DNA of 64,000 nucleotides from Cloeon dipterum (Eukaryota; Arthropoda; Insecta; Ephemeroptera; Baetidae). The translations under genes and the position numbers were made by a program. The notes beneath the pieces were generated by a model. The model saw only the letters and a list, made by a program, of their open reading frames with translations. It searched no databases and had not been told where the DNA came from. Positions 12,442-24,292 of this stretch are shown here, piece by piece (positions within the stretch are counted from its first letter, which is position 1; every line of letters starts with the position of its first letter). The stretch spans positions 10,230,001-10,294,000 of the forward strand of contig NC_088786.1 of assembly GCF_949628265.1 (NCBI RefSeq), in the 5' to 3' direction.

Positions 12442-15400
12442 TGCTGCCGCTGCTGGATCATTTTTTGCGCAAAATATCATATCGCAGCAGTGGACCCGGC
12501 ATCGCTTTTGCAGCCCACTGCGCCCACCCGCCCACAATGCACAGGTCCGACTGAGCGACGGACTGCTGCGTAGCTGCCAGCGAGCTTGATAAAAATTCAT
12601 TCATAATTCGGAAAATGACGCCTGTGCGAGGTTAGCGAGCGTGTTCGCGTATTTGCAGCCGAAATTTGAGTGTTTGAGGGTGAAACAACAATGCAGAGAG
12701 GGTTGGGTTGGTTACTCATGTAAAGCCATACTGCAGTGTGTATCGCCTGACAAGGGGGATCGCCGGGCAGGATGGGCGGTCGCCCGCCGGCCGCGGTAAT
12801 TAGCCCTTAGGCGAAATTGAATCATGATCGGGTTTTTGGCTTTTGTTTTTAATAGCAAGAAGAGCAGGGCGCCAGAGACGCGGCGGCGGCCCCGCTGCTC
12901 CAGTTCGAGAAAGTGCGGTTTCGAAAGGTGCATGGGCGGACCATCCTTGGTGCGGAATGACTTTCAGTTGCATTCCAGGATGAGCAGGCGGGCAGGGAGG
13001 GGTCGAGGTCAAAAGGGCGACGGCACGTCTCGCGAAAAAGTCGCCTTGGTGCGGTGTGGAGTAGCGCGGCGGCGGCGGCGGCAGCAGCACAGCGCCGGCA
13101 GAGGAAGGACGGGCGGCTTTTTGTGGGTTGATGGAGGCTACGTGAGTGAGCTAAAGCCTCCTCTCTCGCTCCTATCTCTCGTGTAAAATCAAAATACAGC
13201 AGCGACGGACAGACACACACACCACTACCACCAGCAGCGGCGGCAGAAGCAAAAGAACCAACTTTCGCCCCGGCCAATTCGGGCCAAAAACGCGCAAAAC
13301 TGTAATTTATTGTTCACTATCTGCTCTCTTCGTTTTTTGCAGACTGCGAAACGAAGAATTTAAGTTGTTGTTTGTTCTTAAAGGTAAACTCTCCAAAGGA
13401 GTTGTGTTACATCATTTGCAGTATATCGCATTTTCTTTTAGAAGTGTAATTACTTTAATTCTGTTTTTTTCCACAAAAATTTGCTAGCTATACCGTAGGC
13501 TTAGCCATAAAGAGAAAAGTTTGTTTGATGCGCGAAAGTTCAAAAGGGGAAAAATTCTTTTTGGAAGCACTGAGGAAAATATTGATAAATACATTACGCT
13601 TCGAAGCAAAATAAACTTCGTTTATGCTTCAGCGCAGCTCTACCGTATCGAAAGCGAAAAGTTTTCGCTAATTGGATTTTGCATGTCTCCGCGGCGACTA
13701 ACAGGTGGTTTTCTCTTGTTACTCATGCGCCGGCCGCGAGTTATTTTTCTCTCTCTCTTTTTTTAAATATTTGATGCTATACTCACTGCTCGGTAAGTCC
13801 GCTTTTGGCCAGCGTGCTTTCCTGCGCGACCTTCCATGTCCACATGCACACTGTAGATTATATCGAAGAAGTTCTCAACCACTGCCACTTTTTTGTACTG
13901 GTCCTGTAACAAAAGCTCAGCAATTAATATTTTTTTATTTTATTTCTGTTGTTGTTACGCAGTACAAAATAATCTACAAATGTTATGAAATAGGTTTTAA
14001 AAGTCTGTTCAAATTTGCACATATTTCTATGCTATTTTTAATATTGTTTGTATTATTTGTAAAAATTTAATTCTTTTTAATTGCAGCTATTCAATTTTGT
14101 AATAAAAAAATAATCTTAGCCAACCAGTAGCTTATCGCAAGTTGAATCACTCGTTTGAAAAGGAAATTCTAATCCAAGTAAAATATCGATAACAATAATG
14201 AAATTGATACACATTCATATATGAAATTTACCTCCTAAATTCTCTTAAAATAATCAATAATAAGTTTTAGTTTCAAAGAAGAAGTTTTATGGAGCTCTTC
14301 GTCCCTATTGATAGAAAATATTGTATATATATGAGTTATTCCAATATATTTTCTCGCTGTGAAAATGTAGAAAGTTATTAGACCAAAATTTTAACAAAGT
14401 AATTAAAAAAATTTTTTAATTTTTTTAATTTAGCAACGCAAGGAGAGGAAAAACTGAGTTGCAATTGTTTGCATAAACAGGCCAAGAAATTGCTGATGGA
14501 TCAGTCTTATACTTTCTCTCTCCCTATCTCTCTGGATATTTCAGAATAATAAATGAGACAGTGCGCCTTCGCCAGCTTTATGAAAGACAACGGAAGAGAT
14601 TTATTTTTTATGTAAAAAAAACTGTATGTGATTTAAATATTTGTTATGAATTAAGTGGTAAATTAATTTTTAGAATTATCGTTTTTCCTAAAAAAAAGCC
14701 CAAAACAACTTAGTCTTAGACAGGTAGTAAAGAATGATTACATTTTCAACTCAATTTCGAGTTATAATCAGTGGAAAAAAACTAAATGAATTCTGGCTAA
14801 TTTAATTCTGCTAATGCTTTTACTCTCTCTCGTTCCCCGTGCGGAGGGTACTCATGGCCATGTTCATTATGCATTATTTATCACTGCTCACACTCAGCCG
14901 GGCTGAGCGAGTGTCGCATGTTGTTGGAAGCATTACACATTTGAGTTGCCGTGCGTATATCACGATGTGCACGAGCGCAAATTTGCGAGGTTTCGCCGCC
15001 CGTGGCTGGCCGCGGGGTCGAGCCGCCGAGTGCAGAGTGGCACTTGGCTCGCAGTTTCGCGGCTCGCTCGGCCGCAGCAGCACCGGCTGCAGCCGCACCG
15101 TCGGCTCCATCTGTGAAGCGGCCCACACAGCACTAGAGCCACACCAGTTGCATAGCTCGCTAGGCAGCAGGCGAATCTAACTGCCGGCAGCAGACGCGAT
15201 AATACTCGCGCGGATTTGACGCCAGGCGCCGGGCGGGACGTTGCAAAAATCAGCATCTCTCGCGTAAAAAAAAATCGCACGCTTGGGTCGAGAGATCGAT
15301 AAATATACATATTACGCACACACGGGTCGTTTGCTCGTCACACGCGCCGCCGACACCAATATCCCGACTGGAAAAACCGGTTCGCCGCGGCGAAAATGAC

Positions 15401-17130
15401 GAGAAAGAGAGACTGAGAGAGGAGCATCATGATCATCCCGTCGCGGCTCATTTACATATTTCGGGAAAAGGCAGAGGGGAAAAGCTGCCGCTCTCTGGGA
15501 AAAAATTGGCGTATTTTTGCTCCCCGGATGTCTGGTTGCTCGCTTGCTGACAGGAGCCGCCGCCGCCACCGCCGCGCGCGTCCGCCAGCCCGCCCGCCGC
15601 CGCACACGGGCTGCCTGCCTTTTTTTCTTTTCGGTCGCGGCGGCGGCGGCAGCAGGTGAGGGGGAGCAGAGGGGAACTCCGCTCCAGCACCCACACCTGC
15701 GGCCCAACGGACGATTTTTTGTCTTGATTTGTTGATTGCGGCTGCCGGTGTCACCACGCGATCGATCGCCATTCCCAGCCCGGCCTCCGGCCCGTTTGCG
15801 GACCGCCAAACGCCATAAAACTCCCCTTGCTGGCGGGCGGGCTGGCAGGCGGCTGCACGGCTCACTCACCCTCTCGCCACCACGTCGCGAAAAATTAATA
15901 ACACGGCGGCGGTACGGCGTAGTGGCGCGCGGGCGGGCGGGCGACTGCTGTCTGTTGCTCCGTTGCTGGCCGGATCACCCTCGGGGGGCTTCACTACAAT
16001 TCAACATGGATTTCTATTTTTTCCACCAAAATTTGAAGAGTTAAACTCTCGAATTTCCAGACTCGATTTGAAAAAAATTTAAATCTAGAGTTCAATTGAA
16101 GATTAAGGAAATACTGAGATTTTAGTGAATTGGTTTGCTTTTATTTTTAAAGAAAAACGGTGTTCCCTAATAATAATAAAAAAAAATCCAAGTCATTCAG
16201 AGTCACTTTTATGATTTTATTGTTGACAGATACCATTGAAGGCAGATGCACTCGAGTATGCAATAATTTTGTTGGTTGAAATTAAATGCAGCTCCCTCAG
16301 AGTATAGCGAGCTGTGTTTATTTTTTTATGTATTTCTTCAAATATCCTGCTTTTGTGTTGAAATGGGGAAAATTACAGCCTACTTTACATACCGAGGAAG
16401 CTGCGCATTTAATTTTAACTGGAAAATGCGTTTCTTCATCATAAATTTCCTCGCTCTACTTCCTGATTATCACAGCCATTTAAGCTCTGGTAAATAATTC
16501 CAGAGGTAATGCAATATTTATATTCAAATTTTCCAAATTTTAGTTTTCAATTTTAACCGGAAATTGACCATTGTGAATAGCTTTTAACTCGAAAAAAATA
16601 TGTCTATATCCAAATGTGCCGGATTACTCGAGATTTCAAAACTACGTTGCCTCTATAAACTTCAGCAATCACTATACCAGTTTAGCTACAGGCTTATTTC
16701 ATTTTCTAGATATTGCCTCATGAAGTTGATCGTGAACAAAATTTTCTGAAAGAATAATTGTTGCTAATTTATTTGCAAGAGGGGACGCTTTGTGAGCGGC
16801 CTGCTAAATAAATTTCGACGAATGGGGGTGATCGAGTTGCGTAATTTCGCGCACTTTATGCGTTAGGGTGAACTGGTTTCGGGGGGCGGCGGTTGCTGGT
16901 CCACACACGCGGCCAGCTCATCTTGCAAGAAAGATGCAGTGCGCTCTCTGCAGCCTAGCTAACGATGGATTCTGAAAACTGGTCGGCCCGTACCAGAATT
17001 GTGTGGGAATGTCGCGTCTTTTTCTTTCACTGCAGCATTCACAGCAGCGGCGGCGGTAGCAGCAGAGTTCGTTATTTTTTCTGCATCTTTTGTCGCCGAA
17101 ACGAGCGAGCGAACGGGAAACGGACGAAAG

Positions 17131-17187
<57 letters not shown>

Positions 17188-19301
17188 CCGGCCGCTTAAT
17201 TGCTCGGCCGGAAAGCGAGCGGCGAGCGGAGCAAGCGAGCGTGTCGGGCGGCCAGGCCGGCACCCCGAGAGGGGTTAAAACGGAGCAATCAGTGAGGCGG
17301 CGAAGGCAAAAAACCTAAGGTCATCCAGCGGGCGTTGCAGGCAGGGCACACGCGGCGGCGGGGGCACAAAGCAAACAGAAATCGGCCCGCCACCGCCGCG
17401 CTGCTATACCACTGCCGCCGCCGCCGTCGGATTTCACGCGTGCTGAATTTTTCCACCCGCCTCCGCCCGCGAGCGACGCGCAGGCATGAAAGGGGGGTAC
17501 AATCAGTGAGTCATCTGCGGTCACCTCCCCGGCCGGTCGGCGGCTGCTGCTCGGGTCGGCCAGTCAATACGACTTATTATTCGCCAGCCGAACAAATGAG
17601 CGCGGGCCAGCCGGCGAATTTATTAGCAGCGGCGACATCGCCGACGTGCTCGTGCAATTATAAATAATTGTCGGTTTGCGGCCTCTCCGCTAGCTTTTTG
17701 CCACCGCCGATGCCGCTGTGCTGGATTTCGGCGCGCTTGATGCTTCGCCGCCGCCACTGCCGCCGCCGGACGTTTGTTATTAATGCTGCAGCGAACGGCC
17801 CACTCTCTTGTGACAAATTTGTCTCCGTTTTTCTCCGTGTTCGCAGAGGTGGTCCCTATGAGAATGGTTTCTGCCTCTGCTTGTTTGATGAATAATTGGC
17901 TTCCAGCTACAGAACTAATCTAATATCGTAATATATATTATTTAGTAGCTCCTTTGCAGCATGTTAAATTAATTCAAAACCATTGCTTACAAAATTTATT
18001 TTTTTTCTAAATTGATCAACTCTAAAATTATATTGAGTCAAAACTAATAATAAAATTGTAATTAACTTATTTGCAATATAGAGAGCTTTATTGAGATAAA
18101 TTTATCTTGTTCTTGAACCTCTGCTCACTCAGTACATCCTGATTGCGAATTTAAAATATTGTGTGGTTCCTTTATACAGTACTGTCAAAGATTATTATTC
18201 CCTCGATATAATGGAAAAATAACCAAATTTAACACAACATTGGCATCGCAAAATTTGTTGTTGTTCTTTACAAATTGAACAACAATGACTTTATCTTATC
18301 TATATACCAAAAGTAAGTTTTCCGCACCATCCGCTTTGTGCACTCGACCGGATCAACATGGGGCGACTAATTTAATTGTCACCACAGTAGAAGAATAAAG
18401 CGAAAGAACAACGAGCTGTCAAACTTTCATGAGTGACCATCTTCTATCTTAACGTCCGCTACGGTGCAACAACCGTCGCCAAAGCCGCACACAAGCGGCT
18501 GGCTTTTCCTGTCTAGCGCTATGCTTCACTTTGAGAGAGATCGCATTAGCAAAAAGAGCGCCTTTCGCACTTGCAGTTAAACAAGTGGGTATTTTCGGCA
18601 CCTTCGTTGTAATTACGCTGTCAATGACTTGAGCTCTTAATCGGGCGTGGGAGGTCAAAATTAATAAAAGATGATTACACAGCGATTGAGAAGGATGGTC
18701 GCATTAGTGAATTTTATTTTGGCGTCAACTGCCCTTTTTAGAAAAACGTGAGAGGAAAGGGAAAATATTTTTGCAACTGTGACAGTCGTGTGCAACTCTT
18801 TGCAAAAAGAATGAGAAGCGAGCGCGGCATGAGCGGGCCGGGATGCCTTCCGACATTCCACAAACACGGCGGCCCGTGCCACCTGTGTGGGTGCAAAAAT
18901 GCAATTGGCCACTCGCGGACGGGCGCAAAAAGCCGAGGCCGGCCAGCCGGCCGGCGGGCGGGCAACTGGCGCTCCAACACATAGACAAACACCACCTGTT
19001 CCGCGCCTACCTTTTCCGTTCCGGTGGGCACGTACAACTCAGGTTCGGCCAGGGTGGTCATCCTGCTGACGGGGTTGAAGCGGGGCTCGTGAGGTGGCGC
19101 GTGGCCCGGTGGAGGCCCAACGCGGAAGCCCTTCGCCTTGACCCAGAAGCGGAACTTTGAGTTGTCAGCCGAGTTGACCTCGTGGCCCTGAAGGGTGCGC
19201 AGGATGCGCGCGTACTTGCGGGCCGTAATGGTCTTGGTCTTTGCCGAGTCGCCGTAGGTGCTGAGCACCCACGGCTGGAACGCGTCGAACATGTCCCTCA
19301 T
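4914..19301 (-). CDS. NOL4: NOL4 (nucleolar protein 4) orthologue
   Basis: Orthologue of the vertebrate nuclear/nucleolar protein NOL4/NOL4L, whose biochemical role is poorly known. Nine coding exons: 19011-19301, 13787-13903, 11415-11747, 7131-7179, 6750-6964, 5914-6045, 5649-5858, 5251-5548 and 4914-5086. All phases match, giving 605 aa. Conserved blocks in order: [16 protein letters not shown] and [10 protein letters not shown] (exon 1), [13 protein letters not shown] and [10 protein letters not shown] (exon 2), [14 protein letters not shown] (exon 3), [20 protein letters not shown] (exon 7). A basic, NLS-like [18 protein letters not shown] follows at about 421-438, then GPTDLSMK and [20 protein letters not shown] at the C-terminus. 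Exon 6 is strongly acidic. The donor of the 49-bp exon 4 is GC rather than GT. Start: Met at 19301, aligned with the vertebrate start; the frame stays open upstream only through GC-rich and GA-repeat sequence. Introns 1 and 3 are long and full of GA/CT tracts. Confidence 0.93.
6965..7130 (-). other. GC-AG intron of NOL4
   Basis: The intron between NOL4 coding exons 4 and 5 starts with GC. The donor context AAG|GCAAGT matches U1 perfectly apart from the C, as usual for GC-AG introns. The acceptor is CCACAG|GCG. Phase 1 is preserved and the joined sequence reads [15 protein letters not shown]. No GT in the vicinity keeps the frame. Confidence 0.75.
7180..11414. other. NOL4 intron 3 (4.2 kb)
   Basis: Lies between NOL4 exons 3 and 4. 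It contains the GA tract at 8882-8937, short GA and CA tracts near 10020-10040 and 10300-10321, and a (CT/CTCG)n stretch near 7228-7262. A moderately GC-rich patch at about 8300-10500 gives many spurious open frames of SLSLSL or REREREs. I found no conserved coding block in it. Confidence 0.6.
8882..8937. repeat. (GA)n microsatellite
   Basis: About 55 bases of nearly perfect GA dinucleotide on the plus strand (CT in the NOL4 transcript), inside NOL4 intron 3, next to a short (GT)n run at 8835-8848. Confidence 0.98.
11887..11983. repeat. (CT)n microsatellite
   Basis: About 97 bases of CT dinucleotide with two interruptions on the plus strand (GA in the NOL4 transcript). It starts about 140 bases upstream of NOL4 exon 3 in the sense of transcription, and is the longest such tract here. 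Confidence 0.98.
12387..12437. repeat. (GA)n microsatellite
   Basis: About 50 bases of perfect GA on the plus strand in NOL4 intron 2. It is preceded by CGGT repeats and a run of CACACA. Confidence 0.98.
14980..15990. promoter_or_regulatory. GC-rich, CpG-rich island in NOL4 intron 1
   Basis: About 1 kb rich in C+G and in CpG within an otherwise AT-rich intron. The texture resembles the NOL4 and DPP promoter regions of this window. It could be an alternative promoter or enhancer of NOL4. No conserved first exon is identifiable, so the regulatory role is inference from composition and position only. Confidence 0.35.
16990..17770. promoter_or_regulatory. Second GC-rich island in NOL4 intron 1
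   Basis: CpG-rich stretch with CGG/CCG-like triplet runs and a 53-base GA tract, about 1.2 kb downstream of NOL4 exon 1 in the sense of transcription. Like the island at 14980-15990 it could be an alternative promoter or enhancer. Evidence is base composition only. Confidence 0.33.
17134..17186. repeat. (GA)n microsatellite
   Basis: About 53 bases of GA on the plus strand inside the second GC-rich island of NOL4 intron 1, flanked by GAGCGAGC-type sequence. Confidence 0.98.
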
Positions 19302-19485
19302 GATGGGGCAGACTACCGACTGCTGTGTGCCATCACGACCACCGACCGACCGACCGACCGACCCGCGCGCCGCTCTCCCCACCCGGCCGCACCAGGTGCC
19401 GCCTAAGTGACTGGAATAATAAGAGAGAGAGCGACGGCGACGACGACGGGCCTCATTAGCCACCCGGCGGCGGCGGCTCCCAAAC

Positions 19486-19488
<3 letters not shown>

Positions 19489-19578
<90 letters not shown>

Positions 19579-19580
19579 GC
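19489..19580. repeat. (CT)n microsatellite near NOL4 start
   Basis: About 90 bases of CT on the plus strand, i.e. GA in the sense of NOL4, some 190 bases upstream of its start codon. GA-rich promoter tracts bind GAGA-factor-type proteins in insects; that role is only a possibility here. Confidence 0.98.
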
Positions 19581-20329
19581 TCCTCTCAATTCGCATGCAT
19601 TTATTTCAGGGGCGTGAAACATTGTCTGCAGAGAAATTTCCAAGCTGATAATTAGAGATTTTTTTTTCAAAAATACCTAGTTCACTAAAATATAAATTCT
19701 CCTCAACTTTTTATTGTAAATTAACTAGTGCAGAATTCTCCTTTCCACGGAGTCTCGTTTTTTGTTGGATTGGTTGCTATTCAAATTCTTGCACCCCCTT
19801 AAATTCGATCGGCCACCAGTTTTTCACAGCCCCTGACTTGATTCTCTCTTCACCGCAGAAGCGGAGCAGTGGCGGCGGCGGCAGCGGCGGCTCCGCACTC
19901 TCTTCCCTTTTCTTTTTCTCTCTTTCTCTTTATTTCTCTTTCCTCCTCCTCGACACTCAGGCTCGCTCTCCTCCGCCATCTGAGGAAAATTCAACCCGTC
20001 CAGTCGGCAGACTCACTTGTTGTTTGCTTTGGACCGCGCGCGGGTAGGTAGGATGAAAGAAAAGAAGCCGCACTGCACACCGCGTCGGCGAAGGCATTAA
20101 ACATCTGTCAAAAAAGGAGAAAAAATCGCTCTCCTCCCGCAGCCGGCCCGCAAGCAGGCCAGCAGCCACGCGGCCCGCATCAACTCGCGAGCGTGAGTGA
20201 GTGAGAGATCTCCCCTCCGACCGGCACGGCGGGCACACAGACCGACCACACGCAGCTCTCGCCGGCCTGCCCGCCAGCCGAGGAGGAGAAAAACAATACC
20301 CGCGCCGCGCGGCGAAATAAGCGAGTGGG

Positions 20330-20331
<2 letters not shown>

Positions 20332-20364
<33 letters not shown>
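20332..20364. repeat. (GA)n microsatellite
   Basis: About 33 bases of GA on the plus strand in the NOL4 upstream region. Confidence 0.97.
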
Positions 20365-20366
<2 letters not shown>

Positions 20367-20462
20367 AGGTGCAGGCAGCAGCGCACGCGGCTAATCGGGG
20401 ATTATTTTTTGATATCGCGCGAGCGGGGGTGCGAGACAAGTGGTTGCAGTTCGCAGCCGCAG

Positions 20463-20487
20463 CTCTCTCTCTCTCTCTCTCTCTCTC
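20463..20487. repeat. (CT)n microsatellite
   Basis: About 25 bases of CT on the plus strand in the NOL4 upstream region, 100 bases beyond the preceding GA tract. The two could pair as a GA/CT inverted pair. Confidence 0.96.
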
Positions 20488-20720
20488 GCCCTTTCTCGCT
20501 GCCATAGCCTCCCCAATCCGGCTGCACACTTGACTCCTGCTTGATTGTTTGTCGCCACCCAGAGCGAGCGACGGCGGCGGTGGCTGCTGCTGCTTTTGCG
20601 CCCGCTTTAACTCCCTCTCGCTCACTTTATACCAGCTGATCCGAGAGCGCCGACCGACTCGTGAATTTCCCTTTGCTGCCAACATCTACATCTACACCCT
20701 GGGCGATTGCCATCGGAGCT

Positions 20721-23700
20721 AACGATTTTTTAATATGATTCGATTTGATTGCTCGCCTCCGTCAGTTGGCGACATTTTTTGGAGGTTTATGAAATTTAAC
20801 TGGAATTAAGCAGATAAAAGATAATAATTTCATGCAACGGCAAGCACTGCCGTTTGTATTCAATTAGGAGAGAGGAATCATCACTGTTTAAGGGATTTGT
20901 TTTGGTGGCCCATTTAAGAAGTGTGATCTGACACAAAGTTGGGGAGTGGACAAAATCATGTAAGCAAATTTGAGAGATACTTATTAAGCAGGTGATTGAT
21001 CAACTTTTTTTCTATTAGAAAGCGAATTTTTTCGGACCAAATAATAAGCACGAAGGACGTATTTTTGCCTTTGAGCCCAACTTAAGATTGACTGAAACAT
21101 GTATTTTTTGCATCGCAAAGTTTCTTTTGAAACCTGTTGATTGTGCTAATAATTGGTTCTGACAAAAAGATAATATATAATTTGATTTGATATCGGTCAA
21201 TTTAGTAAATTTAGTGTCACTTTTTCAAGCACATTTTACATTTCTGTTGATCTGATTTTTTGTCGTTGAAAACCTATATTTCAAAATTGATTTTGATCTG
21301 AAACATTAGTTAATTTTCAATAAAATCCTCTGTATCCCCTTAATATTATTACTCCTTTTTAGAGTTCAATTGTAGCCATAGATTCGCTTGTTGATTTTGA
21401 ATAGCTCGGAATAGTCTAAAATTGTGAACTTAAAAAACTCGAACTGAAACACAAAACTGACCCTGAAAACGATTTTTAATAACAAATCTGAGCCATGATA
21501 CAGCCGACATTTGTGTAACAGCAGAACTGACTCATAAACAGCATAATCAACAGCAAATATTCCAGCTCAAGAAATAAAATCAGTGAAACTTGGTGAGAGC
21601 TGCATTATGATGAGCTTTTTAAGCTTCGCTATAAAATAGCCATTTAATCGGTGAATAATTTCCAACGCAAGAGTGAACTGAGTTTCACGCGAGAGCATTT
21701 TTCCATCAATTTAACGTCAAACTTATCGCACACGGAATTCAAAGAAAACTACCATTTGGGGTGCTAAATCAGGGTGTGTAAAGAGAATTCTGGCTCGGGT
21801 CGGCCGGCCGTAGCTTTGCGGGTGGGTCACCACTCTCCCCATCGCTGATAGTGTCGCCCTCGACAGAACCTATATATGCCGTCGCCGCCGTGCAGCACAT
21901 ATACGCGATTTATACACACGCACACAAGCAGGCCCGCCGCGCGCGTTGATTCCCTCCTGCTCCGCGTGCCGGCCGGCGGGTCTGGTCCGCCCGCCCGCCC
22001 GCCTGCCGCCCGAGATCGAACGCAGACCGCCCTTGAAAAATCGGAAACGGTGCTCATTGCTGAATCAATTATTCAACGCGTGCCGCCCGCCCGCCTGCGA
22101 GCAACCAACCGACCGACCGACCGGCGGAGCGAGCAGACGAGCCAGCGACCGGCCGACCAGACGTTCGTGATACCGGAAGATCAAGATAAAATTTTATTTA
22201 TGCCTTGGCTTCGCTGCGCCGCCGTTGTTGCCGTGTGAACTGGCGCGGCAAATAATTCCAGCAAATTACGCCGGTTCAGCCCACTATTAGCTGTATAGTA
22301 CTACTTTTTAGTTTTTAAATATTAAAAATTAGAAAATGCTTTACAATCTCAATAAAATTATGTTGCAAATAAAACTAGGGTCACTAATTGTTTGCAGTTC
22401 ATATTTTCCTTTTTAATTACACAAATTTTTTCTAACTATTAATCAATTCAACCTATTTTAAGTAGTTTGGTTCAAACTTTTTTAGTTAAAATTTTGTATC
22501 ATATATATTTTGCTGCCAAAAGTAGAAGATTTATTTTAAGTTTATATCTTTCAATCAATATTCACAAATATTTCAGAAATACTGATCATTAGTAAAATTT
22601 TGTCTGTTAAAAATAACTCTTAAGGAATCCACATAGAGCATTTGACTGTTTAAAAAATTTTATAGGCAATTTTATACGTAGCTTTTGGTTAGTGGCCGCA
22701 GGGTTTTTTATATTCAGGCCGATTTAAAAGAATCATCGGCAAGTCCGGTTGGAAATTATAGCATTGCACATTCTGGTCAACATATTTTTTAAAAAAGTTA
22801 TTTTAGATCTTTATTCGTCATTCTATGCGTTACAAGATGTAAATTACAAGCTGTTTAATATAGCACGCATGTACTGATTTAGATGATTTTATTTTAATTT
22901 TTCAATTTTCTCCCTGCTTGATCTGAAATACAATTTTTGAGGATTTTATTGCCACTTTGGTAATTTGAACACAGCCTGGGCTCAGGTTTTTGTGAAAGGA
23001 TAAGAATTTGGACAACGTTGAACCTTTCGTCTCGATAATTTAAACAACTTTTCTCTCTGATTAAATGTTGCTGTCTTAAAGCCGTTAAAAAGGTTTTTAG
23101 ATTATAAAACGTTGTATTGGATTGATTGGCTTATGACAAAATTGACACGTAAATCAATTTACACTTTCAAATATTTTTAATCCACATAAGCCAATCAATT
23201 CAATACAATGTTACAAAATTTTCAAGTTGAACTCAAAATTTTTTCGATGCATTTGAGGCCATGAAGTTTTGCAGTAAAATCTCAAAATTTATACTGGCCG
23301 GAGCGTATTTAAAATCCATATGAATTTGTGCTTTTGCATCGGTTTTTATATCAAAGTATTAAAAAAAATTTAAAACAGGGATCAGACTCTTAGAGACAGT
23401 GAAAAGAGACATTTTGGGAGGGTTAAAAATATATATCAATTTTAATAAAAGTAAGTAAAAAAATTAGTTACGTAACAACCAATTAGGAGACGGACCAGAA
23501 AGTCTCGTAGCCTTGGTTTGAAAAATATTGAATCCTTTGGCCTGTGATGAAGATAAAATGGCAGATATTTTTACTGCAGCACCCCAGTGTTTACCAATTT
23601 GAGCTTTATAAAAAATGCAAAAAGTATAATAAAATTATTGAATGCACGATTGTTAGAGTTATTATTTAGATTTACCTGCATTTGCAGTAAAATTTATCAA

Positions 23701-24292
23701 AAAGACAGTTTGAAATAAACACAGCGTTTATTAGACATGAAAAAGGCATCGGCTATAAATAAAAATCAGTGCTTGGCGTGTCTGTCTTGATGTATGCAAC
23801 CGGTCTGTCAGTCGCGTCACACTGGTTGCCGATGCACGATTTAGCAGGCGCTCCGCTTACTGGAGCTCCTCCTTAGAAAAGATTGTTGATTCAAATAAGC
23901 GGATAATTGCTCGCGTTTGCCGAGCGACTGGCTTCTGAAAAGGTAGCAGTGTAATTTGTTTTGTTGGAAAAACTGGGGCACCTTTGTCTGTCCGTCTGAA
24001 TTTTAAATGAGTTGCCTCTCGCCTGTAAAAAAAGATGGAGGCTGAGTAGCGGCATATTTTTCTTGCTCTTGCCGCGGCCGAAAGGAAAAATCCCCTTTGC
24101 AAAGAAAGCAGGTCCATCTCGGGGATGTATTCACCGTACACGTCCTGCATATGAATATTTAAGCGGCAGTGATAATCTGATAGTCACGTGACACCCAATG
24201 CGGAGCAACAGGCAATGCGCCTTGTCGTCATGACTACAGAGCACAGCATCCGCAGCAGGCAGGCAAGTCGCCGCGAGCCAACAGAGTCCAAC
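20721..24292. other. Intergenic between NOL4 and DPP
   Basis: Mostly AT-rich. A GC-rich patch at about 21790-22250 contains GACC tetramers. The only strong structure is the inverted repeat at 23108-23212. The part next to 24293 is the putative upstream region of the first alternative DPP exon. An open minus-strand frame of 97 codons at 23857-24150 has no recognisable domain and is not called. Confidence 0.55.
23108..23212 (+). ncRNA. Candidate hairpin RNA (pre-miRNA-like or small palindromic element)
   Basis: Two 28-base arms (23108-23135 and 23185-23212) are reverse complements apart from two positions, separated by a 49-base AT-rich loop. Read on the plus strand both exceptions are G-U wobbles, so the plus-strand RNA would fold without mismatch; the minus-strand RNA would have two A-C mismatches. 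It lies about 1.1 kb upstream of DPP exon 1A. I do not recognise a known miRNA seed. A short palindromic transposon remnant is the main alternative. Confidence 0.35.

Larger units (their letters stand above)
11748..13786. other. NOL4 intron 2 (2 kb)
   Basis: Holds the CT and GA tracts described separately and a GC-rich stretch at about 12120-13280 with (CGG)n-like and CAG-like short runs. Open frames here are compositional. I see no coding exon. Confidence 0.6.
13904..19010. other. NOL4 intron 1 (5.1 kb)
   Basis: Separates NOL4 exon 1 from exon 2. An AT-rich part (13910-14820 and 16000-16780) alternates with two GC-rich islands (about 14980-15990 and 16990-17770), annotated separately, and a GA tract. 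Many overlapping open frames on both strands are caused by GC-rich triplet-like sequence. None carries a recognisable domain. Confidence 0.6.
19302..20720 (-). promoter_or_regulatory. NOL4 promoter / 5' UTR region
   Basis: GC- and CpG-rich sequence immediately upstream of the NOL4 start codon. It contains a long CT tract, a GA tract, a second CT tract and GACC tetranucleotide repeats (about 19341-19362). Position and composition suggest the promoter and 5' UTR, possibly with a non-coding first exon. A short upstream ATG frame (minus strand, closing at a TAG just before the NOL4 start) is present. The transcription start cannot be fixed from sequence. Confidence 0.5.

Noticed and set aside
15312-15869. 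185-codon Arg/Ala-rich minus-strand frame and overlapping frames on both strands
   Set aside because: GC-rich composition removes stop codons in all frames. No recognisable motif and no codon-level sign of selection.
18738-19670. 310-codon minus-strand open frame
   Set aside because: Only its middle (19011-19301) is real: it is NOL4 exon 1. The upstream part is GC-rich and GA-repeat sequence, and the downstream part runs into intron 1 past a good donor.
23857-24150. 97-codon minus-strand frame just upstream of DPP exon 1A
   Set aside because: No recognisable domain and no clear splice partner. More likely 5' flank of the DPP gene on the other strand.
24188-24292. Upstream ATG extending DPP exon 1A by 35 codons
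   Set aside because: Possible, but the extension has no tail-like character. The later ATG gives a tail comparable with exons 1B and 1C. Left as an alternative start.
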